Part shown: positions 50,164 to 57,508 of the stretch, piece by piece
How positions within the stretch are numbered: the first letter of the stretch is position 1
How the letters are laid out: every line of letters starts with the position of its first letter
Assembly (NCBI RefSeq): GCF_000720325.1
Contig: NZ_JOJM01000044.1
Coordinates: 1 to 64,000 of the forward strand
Reading direction: 5' to 3'
DNA from: Streptomyces sp. NRRL B-1347
GTDB taxonomy: Bacteria; Actinomycetota; Actinomycetes; Streptomycetales; Streptomycetaceae
Length of the DNA stretch: 64,000 nt
The notes under the pieces: model-generated
Databases searched by the model: none
Told to the model about the DNA's origin: nothing
The model's input: only the letters and a program-made list of their open reading frames with translations
Program-made: the position numbers and the translations under genes

Positions 50164-50586
50164 ATGTCCCGGGTCAGTTCGCACTTCGTGTGCCTCGCGT
50201 GCCGCGTGTCGTACAAGAAACCGGCCGACTACGCGCGTGTGCGTCACGATGTCTGTCCGCGCTGCGGCGACCCGCTGCTCGACGCGGGCTCCGCGCTCGC
50301 CGTGCCCAAGCGCAGGGACATCGCCGCCTGGCGGGCCCTGTCCGCGGTCCTGAGGGCGGGCGTGCGCTTCCACCAGGACTGCTGCGGATACGGTCCGGGC
50401 TACCGCCCCCGCACGCCGCGCGAGGTCCGTGAACGGCTCGCCCACGCCGCCGAGACAGGCGTTCCGCCCAGCGTGGCGCTCGTCTGCGCCGACCCCACCC
50501 ACACCGACGTCACGGGGCGGGCAGACCGAGGAGCGTACGCGCCACGGAGTCCGGGGACTCGTCGTGCTCCCGAGCGAGGGCGATGA
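50164..50586 (+). CDS. Small zinc-ribbon protein
   Basis: This 140-residue protein has a zinc ribbon at the N-terminus: CLACR near 11 and CPRCG near 32. Residues to about 110 look protein-like (PRTPREVRERLAHAAETGVP). The last 25 residues are Arg-rich and overlap the convergent gene at 50510-50785, so the tail may be unconserved. Function unknown; a nucleic-acid or scaffold role would fit a ribbon. ATG 50164 was preferred over a GTG three codons earlier. Confidence 0.65.
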   Translation: MSRVSSHFVCLACRVSYKKPADYARVRHDVCPRCGDPLLDAGSALAVPKRRDIAAWRALSAVLRAGVRFHQDCCGYGPGYRPRTPREVRERLAHAAETGVPPSVALVCADPTHTDVTGRADRGAYAPRSPGTRRAPERGR

Positions 50587-50785
50587 CCGCCCGACAGGCC
50601 AATTCGCTCACTCCGAAGGACAGCGCTTCAGGCGAGACCCAGCCGGCGGCCTCGTCGATCTGCTCCTGGTCGTCCTCGGCACAGGCCGCCACGTAGACGG
50701 CGGCCGCTTCGAAGAGGTTGTGGGCGCGCTTGTCGTCGGCCGACGCGGTGTCCACCCTCCAGAGCTTGCGAATCCAGTCGATCAT
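50510..50785 (-). CDS. Small helical hypothetical protein, 91 aa
   Basis: A 91-residue protein starting MIDWIRKLWRVDTASADDKR, with helical Ala/Glu-rich sequence (EAAAVYVAACAEDDQEQIDE) and no motif I know. GAAGGTG lies seven bases before the ATG. It overlaps the zinc-ribbon gene tail-to-tail by 77 bp. Codon bias supports coding. Function unknown. Confidence 0.6.
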   Translation of the reverse strand: MIDWIRKLWRVDTASADDKRAHNLFEAAAVYVAACAEDDQEQIDEAAGWVSPEALSFGVSELACRAVIALAREHDESPDSVARTLLGLPAP

Positions 50786-50882
50786 TCAGGTCACCTTCCC
50801 CCGTGCGGGCCTACCACTAGGTGCTCATCCTTCGTACTCCAAAGTAAAGTTGAAGGCTCGGCGGCAGAAGGGGACCCGTGCG

Positions 50883-51788
50883 GTGAAGCGCTACGAGCGA
50901 CTCCAGCAGATCCGGTGCCTCGATCCGGAGAAGGACTTCCTGGAGATCTACCGACTGTCCGCGACCTACGAGTTCCCCTGGGACTACACGCGCGCTCTGG
51001 AGCTCGCGCTGTACCGGACCTACGCGGTGCCGAGCATCGGCGCCCTCCTGGCCGAGACGGCGGAGTTCAACACCCGTACGCAGAAGCGGTACGACGACAC
51101 GGCGCTGCTCCTCGACGCGGTCGTCGAGCACGGCTTCGACAGCGACGAGGGGCACACCGCGATCCGCCGCATCAACCAGATGCACCGCAGTTACGACATC
51201 AGTAATGACGACATGCGCTACGTGCTGTGCACGTTCGTCGTGATGCCCAAGCGCTGGATCGACGCCTACGGATGGCGCAGGCTTTCGCGGCACGAGACGG
51301 CCGCGACAGCGGTGTACTACCGCACTCTGGGCCAGCACATGGGCATCAAGGAGATCCCCGGTACCTACGAAGAGTTCGCACAGTGCCTCGATGCCTATGA
51401 AGAGGCCCACTTCGGATGGGACGAGGGGGCGCGCAGCGTCTCCGACGCGACCCTGGAGCTGATGATCTCCTGGTATCCGCGCCCGCTGGCGCCCGTCCTG
51501 CGCAGGGCGACCCTGGCGCTGCTCGACGAGCCGCTCCTGCGGGCCTTCCGCTACGAGCGGCCTTCCGCGCCGACGCGCGCGCTGACCCGGCGCGCGGTGC
51601 GGCTGCGCGGCCGCGCGGTCCGCCTGCTGCCACCGCGCACGGCCCCGCACTACGCGCGGCAGAACTGGGAGGTCAAGGGCTACCCGGACGGTTACCGGCT
51701 CGGTGAGCTCGGCACTCGTCCGGCGCCCGGTGTGCGTGGCTGTCCGGTGCGGCACGCGGAGGCGTCCGCGGCGGGCTCAGCCGAGTGA
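50883..51788 (+). CDS. DUF2236/MpaB-like putative oxygenase
   Basis: This 301-residue protein resembles the oxygenase MpaB (DUF2236) family. The N-terminal ERLQQIRCLDPEKDFLEIYR and EFPWDYTRALELALYRTYAVP precede the domain core EHGFDSDEGHTAIRRINQMH near 90. VVMPKRWIDAYGWRRLS near 125 follows. Members include latex-clearing and mycophenolate-pathway enzymes that bind haem, but a substrate here is unknown. GTG 50883 has AAGGGGA about eight bases upstream. It converges on and overlaps the PadR gene by 12 bp. Confidence 0.75.
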   Translation: MKRYERLQQIRCLDPEKDFLEIYRLSATYEFPWDYTRALELALYRTYAVPSIGALLAETAEFNTRTQKRYDDTALLLDAVVEHGFDSDEGHTAIRRINQMHRSYDISNDDMRYVLCTFVVMPKRWIDAYGWRRLSRHETAATAVYYRTLGQHMGIKEIPGTYEEFAQCLDAYEEAHFGWDEGARSVSDATLELMISWYPRPLAPVLRRATLALLDEPLLRAFRYERPSAPTRALTRRAVRLRGRAVRLLPPRTAPHYARQNWEVKGYPDGYRLGELGTRPAPGVRGCPVRHAEASAAGSAE

Positions 51789-52298
51789 CGCGAGGGTCTT
51801 GCGCAGCCAGCTGAGCTCGGCGCGGCTCGTGGCCCGCGCGATGGTGAGGATGCCCTGCCGGAACGGGTCGTCCAGTTCCTCCGCGCGCAGCGGCCGGTCG
51901 CCGTCGTAGAAGAAGCTGGCCGGTTCCTGGAGGAAGGTGAGGCGCCGCCGCAACACCGCGGCCTGGGCGTCCGCGTCCTCCAGGTGCCGCAGGAAGGCGA
52001 GCACCGTGAACCAGCGGTTCTCGTCGGTGATGTCCGCCCGCTCCGGCTCGGCCAGACGGCGGCGCAGCTCGCTCCTGCCGTCCGCGGTGAGGCTCAGCAC
52101 GTGGCGCGGCGCGGCCACGGCGCCGGGTTGGGTCTCGCGGGCCAGCAGCCCCGCCTTCTCGAGCCGTTTGATGGCCGGGTACAGCGTGCTCTCCGCGACC
52201 GGGCGGACGTGCCCCGTCAGGGCGGTGATGCGCTTGCGCAATTCGTAGCCGTGCAGTGGGCAGTCGTACAGGAATCCGAGGATGGAGAGCTCCAGCAT
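51777..52298 (-). CDS. PadR-family transcriptional regulator
   Basis: This 173-residue regulator starts MLELSILGFLYDCPLHGYEL, the hallmark of PadR winged helices. ESTLYPAIKRLEKAGLLARE is the recognition helix and wing. The C-terminal helical part (from RADITDENRWFTVLAFLRHL) is the Vir/PadR C-terminal dimer domain. It is divergent from the hydrolase gene with an inverted-repeat operator between them, so it probably represses itself and the hydrolase. The inducer is unknown. Confidence 0.92.
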   Translation of the reverse strand: MLELSILGFLYDCPLHGYELRKRITALTGHVRPVAESTLYPAIKRLEKAGLLARETQPGAVAAPRHVLSLTADGRSELRRRLAEPERADITDENRWFTVLAFLRHLEDADAQAAVLRRRLTFLQEPASFFYDGDRPLRAEELDDPFRQGILTIARATSRAELSWLRKTLASLG

Positions 52299-52324
52299 GC
52301 CCGCATTCTGCCGCACTCACGGAG

Positions 52325-52358
52325 TACATCGATATCGTAGTACTTCGATGCCGATGTA
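52325..52358. promoter_or_regulatory. PadR operator between padR-like gene and hydrolase
   Basis: TACATCG (52325-52331) and CGATGTA (52352-52358) flank CGATATCG and AGTACT, all palindromic and AT-rich. The arrangement fits PadR-type sites (ATACT-like arms spaced by about 20 bp). It starts 27 bp upstream of the PadR start. Confidence 0.7.
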
Positions 52359-52492
52359 TTGTGTGCCGGAACACGAACACGGAACGCAGGGCGTGGAGCG
52401 CAGGACGCAAGAAGCGGAATGCAGCGCTCAGCGGATCGACGCGGTACCCAACGGGTCACGGCACTCAAACGGCATTCAAGGGGGAGCGGAAC

Positions 52493-53254
52493 ATGACGAT
52501 CGGGAACGCGCGGTTCGACGCGGAGGGCAGCCTGATCCGGTGGACCGAGTTCGAGGGCGAAGGGCCCGCGCGCGTGTACGTGCACGGCCTCGGTGCGGCA
52601 TCGGCGCCCTACCACGCGCACATCGCCGCCAGGCCCGAACTGGCGGGACGCAGATCGCTGTTCGTCGACCTGCCCGGGCACGGGCTGAGCGACCGCCCCA
52701 GCAGCTTCGGCTACACCCTGGAGGACCACGCGGACGCGCTCGCTGCGGCCCTCGACGCGGCGGACGTGCGTGACGCGGAGATCGTCGCGCACAGCATGGG
52801 CGGGGCCGTGGCCATCGTGCTGGCCCACCGCAGGGCCGACCTGGTGGCGCGCCTCGTCCTCACGGAGGCCAACCTCGACCCGTACCCGCCGAAGACCGCG
52901 GGCAGCAGCGGAATCGCGGACTACGAAGAGGACGCTTTCGTCGCCGAAGGCCACGCGCGCGTACTGGAGAAGGTCGGCCCGGGGTGGGCCGCGACCATGC
53001 GCCTCGCCGATCCGCGTGCCCTGCACCGCAGTGCCACCGGGCTCGTGCGCGGGACGCAGCCCACGATGCGCGCGATGCTGATGGAGCTCTCCGTAGAGCG
53101 CGTCTATGTGCAGGGCGCCCTGAGCGGTGACGTCCCGGGCGGTGACGGTCTGGAGGCGTCCGGCGTGCGGGTCGTCACCGTGCCGGACGCCGGGCACAAC
53201 GTCATGCTGGACAACCCGCCCGCCTTTGCCGCGGTGCTCGCGGGACGCTCCTGA
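52493..53254 (+). CDS. Alpha/beta-fold hydrolase
   Basis: This 253-residue enzyme has the oxyanion motif VHGLGAASAPY near 30, the nucleophile AHSMGGAV near 99, and the catalytic histidine in DAGHNVML near 234. A flexible lid lies about 130-185. It hydrolyses an ester, lactone or similar bond; the substrate is unknown. The ATG has GGGGGAG six bases upstream. The divergent PadR regulator and operator suggest inducible expression, perhaps in detoxification. Confidence 0.9.
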   Translation: MTIGNARFDAEGSLIRWTEFEGEGPARVYVHGLGAASAPYHAHIAARPELAGRRSLFVDLPGHGLSDRPSSFGYTLEDHADALAAALDAADVRDAEIVAHSMGGAVAIVLAHRRADLVARLVLTEANLDPYPPKTAGSSGIADYEEDAFVAEGHARVLEKVGPGWAATMRLADPRALHRSATGLVRGTQPTMRAMLMELSVERVYVQGALSGDVPGGDGLEASGVRVVTVPDAGHNVMLDNPPAFAAVLAGRS

Positions 53255-53274
53255 GCGACGCTCTCGCGAGCCCT

Positions 53275-53877
53275 TTAAGGGCGTTGTCGTACGGCCAGGG
53301 CGAGGAAGCGGGCGTCTTCGTCGACGTACGACGTCATCCGCCAGCCCGAACCGGCGAGGAGCGGACGGAGGTTGTCCTCGGCGCGCAGGTCGTCCGGGGT
53401 GATCTGACGGCCCTGGCGGGCCGCGAGGGCCGCGCGCCCGATGGGGTGGAACAGCGCGAGCAGGCCCTCCGGGCGCACCACCCGGGCCAGCTCCCGCAGG
53501 TTCTCGGCAGGGTCGGGCAGGTGCGCGATGAGGCCCGCGCCGAACACGGCGTCGAGCGTCCGCGCGCGCACGGGCAGCCGCGTCACGTCCGCGAGCAGGA
53601 GCCGCCCGTGGGACTGCCTGCCCGCCCGCACGGCGGCTTCCAGCATGGCCGGAGTGAGATCCACCCCCAGGACCGTCCCGGAGGGCCCCACCACGTCCCT
53701 GAGCGCCGGCAGGGCGCGGCCCGTGCCGCAGCCGGCGTCCAGGACCCGGGCGCCCGGCCGCAGCCTGAGCTCGGCCACGGCAGCGCGGTAGGCGGGGCCG
53801 TCGTCGGGGAAGCGGCTGTCCCAGTCGGCGGCGCGTGCCGCGAAGAACTCCCGGACGCGTGCGTGGTCGTCGGTCAT
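53275..53877 (-). CDS. Class I SAM-dependent methyltransferase
   Basis: This 200-residue methyltransferase has the SAM motif VLDAGCGTGRALPAL near 45 and GVDLTPAMLEAAV near 71. The acidic post-motif LLLADVTRLPV is near 93, with a UbiE-like HLPDPAENLRELARVVRPEG near 120. The substrate is not evident. The start is probably ATG 53877 (MTDDHARVREFF). It is convergent with the hydrolase and divergent from the MFS exporter across about 90 bp. Confidence 0.88.
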   Translation of the reverse strand: MTDDHARVREFFAARAADWDSRFPDDGPAYRAAVAELRLRPGARVLDAGCGTGRALPALRDVVGPSGTVLGVDLTPAMLEAAVRAGRQSHGRLLLADVTRLPVRARTLDAVFGAGLIAHLPDPAENLRELARVVRPEGLLALFHPIGRAALAARQGRQITPDDLRAEDNLRPLLAGSGWRMTSYVDEDARFLALAVRQRP

Positions 53878-53970
53878 GGGCTCATGATCCCGCATGCCTC
53901 CGGAGGCCGCTCCGGAGCAGTGAGCACACTTTTGATCTGAAATGATCATGTTTGCTAAGGTCTGTGCCTC

Positions 53971-55227
53971 ATGACGCCACAGAAGCGTGACTACGCCAAA
54001 CTCTGGTTGGCCTCCGGAACTTCAGCCCTGGGAGACGGGGTCACCCTGGCCGCGGGCCCGCTCCTGATGGCGACCCTCACCGACGACCCCGCGCTCATCG
54101 CCGGTGCCGTCTTCGCCCAGCAACTTCCCTGGCTGCTCTTCTCCCTCCTCAGCGGCGCCCTTGTCGATCGCGTGGACCGCCGGATCGTGGTGGCCGTCGT
54201 CGACGCGGTACGGGGCGTCGTGATCGGGGCGCTGGCCCTCCTCGCCTGGGGCGACCTGCTGAGCGTCCCCGCCGTCTACGGCGCGGTCTTCCTGATGGGC
54301 CTCGGCTCGACGCTCGCGGACAACGCCAGCCAGGCCCTCGTGCCGAGCGTGGTGCCCCCGGAGGACCTCGCCAAGGCCAACGCCTGGCTCTCGGGAGCCC
54401 GGATGCTGTGCAGCCAGTTCGCCGGGCCGCCCTTGGGGGGATGGCTCTTCGCCGCGGCGGCCGCGCTCCCGTTCGGCGTGGACGCCGCCACCTTCCTCCT
54501 CGCGGCCGGACTCGTCTTCTCCATCCGCCCGCGCACCGACGACGAGCGACGGACCGCGGCCCCAGGCCCGGACCGGTCCTCCATACGGCGCGACATCGGC
54601 GAAGGCTTCCGCTGGCTGTGGAACCACCGCGCGCTGCGGCTGCTCGCCCTCGTCGTCGGTCTCATGAACATCACCTTCGGTGGCGCCTTCGCGGCGTACG
54701 TGCTGTACGCACGGGAACGTCTCGGTCTGACCGAGGTCGGCTACGGATTCCTGCTGTCGGCCACGGCCATCGGCGGCGTGGTCGGCACGTTGTCGGCCGC
54801 GCGTCTCGACGCCCGGTTCGGCGCCGCCCCCCTGCTGCGCGCGGGGCTGCTCGTCGAGACGTGCTCCCACCTCGTGTTCGCGGTGACGCGGTCTCCTTGG
54901 GTGGCGGCCGTCACTCTGGTCGTCTTCGGCGCCCACGCGACCGTCTGGGGAGTCGTCGCGGACACCTACCGGCAGCGGGCCACACCGGCCGGACTGCTCG
55001 GCCGGGTCAACAGCGTCCATCTGCTGTTCAGCATGGGCGGATTGGCCCTCGGCTCGCTGATCGGCGGTGTCGTCGCCAAGACGTTCGGCATCGTCGCGCC
55101 GTTCTGGGTGGGGTTCGGGGCCATGGCCGTGGTCGTCGTCCTCGCCTGGGGCGCCATGACGCCGTCCGCGTTCGCGCCCCGGGCGGAGGAGGAGCCGGCC
55201 CCGCCGAAGGCCCCCCTCCCGTCCTGA
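53971..55227 (+). CDS. MFS exporter of the EntS/MFS_3 type
   Basis: This 418-residue permease has about twelve membrane helices. Signature loops include ALVDRVDRRIVVAVVDAVRG near 62 and RTDDERR between halves. The VNSVHLLFSMGGLALGSLIG stretch near 347 is characteristic of the EntS-like group, which exports siderophores or peptides. It ends 31 bp from the convergent sbnA-like gene, so it may export the product of the nearby NRPS locus. A role in general drug efflux is equally possible. Confidence 0.9.
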   Translation: MTPQKRDYAKLWLASGTSALGDGVTLAAGPLLMATLTDDPALIAGAVFAQQLPWLLFSLLSGALVDRVDRRIVVAVVDAVRGVVIGALALLAWGDLLSVPAVYGAVFLMGLGSTLADNASQALVPSVVPPEDLAKANAWLSGARMLCSQFAGPPLGGWLFAAAAALPFGVDAATFLLAAGLVFSIRPRTDDERRTAAPGPDRSSIRRDIGEGFRWLWNHRALRLLALVVGLMNITFGGAFAAYVLYARERLGLTEVGYGFLLSATAIGGVVGTLSAARLDARFGAAPLLRAGLLVETCSHLVFAVTRSPWVAAVTLVVFGAHATVWGVVADTYRQRATPAGLLGRVNSVHLLFSMGGLALGSLIGGVVAKTFGIVAPFWVGFGAMAVVVVLAWGAMTPSAFAPRAEEEPAPPKAPLPS

Positions 55228-55258
55228 ACGTGCGGGCTCGGGCCCTGACCGCCCGGGC

Positions 55259-56266
55259 TCAGGAATCCCGCGCCAGCTCCTGCGGCCGTACGGGCTGCTC
55301 GACCGGTTCGCCCCAGCTCTGGGGCGAACCGAAGTGCCGTTCCACCCACGCCGGGTCGTACACGGAGTCGAGATAGCGCTCGCCCTGGTCGGGGGCGAGC
55401 GCCACCGCGGTGAGGGCGGACGCGTCCCCGCGCGCGGCGAGCCAGCGCAGCGCGCCGCTGACCACCGTGCCCGTCGAACCGCCGAACAGGAAGCCCTGCC
55501 GCGCCATCGCGTGACAACTGTCGACGGTGTCCCGCTCGGGCACCATCACCACGTCGTCCACCAGGCTCGCGTCGAGCAGCGGAGGCCGCACCCCCGCGCC
55601 GAGGCCTGGAATCATCCGGGGCAGCGCGGGACCGCCGAAGGTCACCGAGCCGACGCTGTCGACGGCCACGATCGTCACCGGCCTGCTCCGCTCGCGGAAG
55701 TAGCGGGCGCAGCCCATCAGCGTGCCGCCGGTGCCCGCCCCCACGAAGAGGACGTCGAGCTCCGGGAACTCGGCCGCGATGGCGGGCGCCGTACTGCGGT
55801 AGTGCGCCCGCCAGTTGTTCGGGTTCGCGTACTGGTTCAGCCAGACGTACCGCGCGTCCTCCTCGCACATCCGCTGCACCAGGTCGAGCCGCGCGCCGAG
55901 CAGGCCGCGGCTCTCGTCGGCCTGCGTGACCACGCGCACCTCGGCACCGAACGACTCCATCAGGCGGCGGCTCGCCCGGTTGCACCGGGAGTCCGTGACG
56001 CAGACGAAGCCGTACCCCCGGTGCGCCGCGATCATGCTCAGCGCGATGCCGAGGTTGCCCGAGGACGACTCGACGATCACGGACCCAGGGGTGAGAACAC
56101 CGTCCCGCTCGGCCGCGCGCACCATTTCGAGCGCGGCCTTGAGCTTGATGGAGCCCGCGGGGTTGAAGCCCTCGCACTTGAGGTGGAGCGGCACCCCGAA
56201 GACCGCTGCGAGATTCACGAACACGTCATCCGCGTTGATCTCGTAGGGGGCTGAGACAACCGGCAC
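55259..56266 (-). CDS. sbnA: SbnA-like synthase for 2,3-diaminopropionate
   Basis: This PLP-dependent enzyme of 335 residues belongs to the cysteine-synthase fold. The PLP lysine lies in NPAGSIKLKAAL near 37, SSSGNLGIALSMIAAHRG near 63 binds substrate, and GAGTGGTLMG near 165 binds the phosphate. It groups by these motifs with SbnA, which condenses O-phosphoserine with glutamate to N-(2-amino-2-carboxyethyl)glutamate. SbnB, encoded just upstream, then cleaves this to L-2,3-diaminopropionate. I chose GTG 56266, preceded by AAGGGG seven bases upstream; the longer frame to 56386 would overlap sbnB by 92 bp. Same operon as sbnB and the NRPS. Confidence 0.88.
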   Translation of the reverse strand: MPVVSAPYEINADDVFVNLAAVFGVPLHLKCEGFNPAGSIKLKAALEMVRAAERDGVLTPGSVIVESSSGNLGIALSMIAAHRGYGFVCVTDSRCNRASRRLMESFGAEVRVVTQADESRGLLGARLDLVQRMCEEDARYVWLNQYANPNNWRAHYRSTAPAIAAEFPELDVLFVGAGTGGTLMGCARYFRERSRPVTIVAVDSVGSVTFGGPALPRMIPGLGAGVRPPLLDASLVDDVVMVPERDTVDSCHAMARQGFLFGGSTGTVVSGALRWLAARGDASALTAVALAPDQGERYLDSVYDPAWVERHFGSPQSWGEPVEQPVRPQELARDS

Positions 56267-56294
56267 TTCATCACCCCTTTCGTTCGGGCGCCGA

Positions 56295-57365
56295 CTAGGC
56301 GCCGGTACGTCCGTAGCGGTCGAGCTCATGGAAGAAGCCCTCCACGACGCCGAGTCGGCCCGCCTCCCGCAGTCGGTCGTGGACATGCCGGCCGAGAGCG
56401 ATGTCGAGGACGCCGAGGCCGAACGGGGAGAAGATCACCGGCCGGTCCGTCGGGACCTGGGCCCGGCCCTCCAGGACGTCGTACAGGGTGCCGTCGATGA
56501 AGTCCCGGTTGCCCGTACGCTGTTCGGTGAGGTGGACGGAGGTGTCGGCCTTCAGGCAGTGCTCCACGTCGTCGACGAAGTTCGCCGACGCCAGGACCAC
56601 TTCCGGGGCCACGTCCCGCAGCGACACGTTGAGCACCAGCGGGTTGTGCGCGAACCACGCGGGCTCGTGGACGTGCGGGGTCGCCGCGACGGTGGCGAAG
56701 ACCACCAGGTCGCTGTCCCGGATCACGTCCTCGGCGGTACGGCCGACGGTGACGCGGGCACCGCCCGGACGGCCGTTCAGGTACTGCGCGAACGCCGCCG
56801 CGTGGTCGTCGGACAGGTCGTGCACGCCCACCTCGTCGAAGGTCCATCCGGTGGCCTCGAAGTAGTGGTGGATGTAGCGGGCGATGAGCCCGGTGCCGAT
56901 GAAGCCGATGCGGCGCGGCCGCTCACCGGGGCTGAGCCGGCCGGCCGCGAGGACCGCCGAAGCCGCGGTCCTGGAGGCGCTGATGATCGAGCTCTCCAGG
57001 CACGCGAACGGGTAGCCGGTGTCGTGGTCGTTGAGGATGAGGACCGCGGACGCGCGGGGGATGCCGGACGCGACGTTGTCGGGGAAGCTGGAGATCCACT
57101 TCAGGCCGTCCGTCGGCTGCTCGCCGCCCACGGACGCGGGCAGGGCGATGATCCGCGACTTGGGCCGGTCCGGGAACCGCAGGAAGTACGACGGGGGATT
57201 GACCGTGGAGTTCCGGCCGTGCAGCCGGTAGACCTCCTCGACCAGATCCACCACCTGCGTCTCGCCGCCGGTGAGCACCTGGGCGACCTGCTCGCCGGTG
57301 ATCACGGCGAATGACGGCACGACGGGCTCGTGGGACAAGGCTGACTCCAACCGTGAGGGATTCAT
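56295..57365 (-). CDS. sbnB: SbnB-like dehydrogenase for 2,3-diaminopropionate
   Basis: This 356-residue enzyme belongs to the ornithine cyclodeaminase/mu-crystallin fold. The NAD motif RIGFIGTGLIARYIHHYFEA lies near 153. The substrate region KWISSFPDNVASGIPRASAV lies near 89, and SAVLILNDHDTGYPFA near 104. By family it oxidatively splits the SbnA product into L-2,3-diaminopropionate and 2-oxoglutarate. It lies between the NRPS-oxygenase gene and the sbnA-like gene, all on the minus strand. No strong ribosome site precedes the ATG. Confidence 0.9.
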   Translation of the reverse strand: MNPSRLESALSHEPVVPSFAVITGEQVAQVLTGGETQVVDLVEEVYRLHGRNSTVNPPSYFLRFPDRPKSRIIALPASVGGEQPTDGLKWISSFPDNVASGIPRASAVLILNDHDTGYPFACLESSIISASRTAASAVLAAGRLSPGERPRRIGFIGTGLIARYIHHYFEATGWTFDEVGVHDLSDDHAAAFAQYLNGRPGGARVTVGRTAEDVIRDSDLVVFATVAATPHVHEPAWFAHNPLVLNVSLRDVAPEVVLASANFVDDVEHCLKADTSVHLTEQRTGNRDFIDGTLYDVLEGRAQVPTDRPVIFSPFGLGVLDIALGRHVHDRLREAGRLGVVEGFFHELDRYGRTGA

Positions 57366-57508
57366 GAACTGTTCGGTGTTCCGTGGGGCAGGGGCGCACG
57401 CCGTCGCGATAAGGCATGCATCCTGGAAGCAGGGCCGCGCCGGTTCGGAAGCCGGAAGCGCCCGGGATCGGAGGCCGGGGCGCGCGGCAGCCCGGAAGCG
57501 CCCCGGTG

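Noticed and set aside
56267..56386. Longer N-terminus for the sbnA-like gene
   Set aside because: It would overlap sbnB by 92 bp. GTG 56266 has AAGGGG at the right distance and gives the family length.
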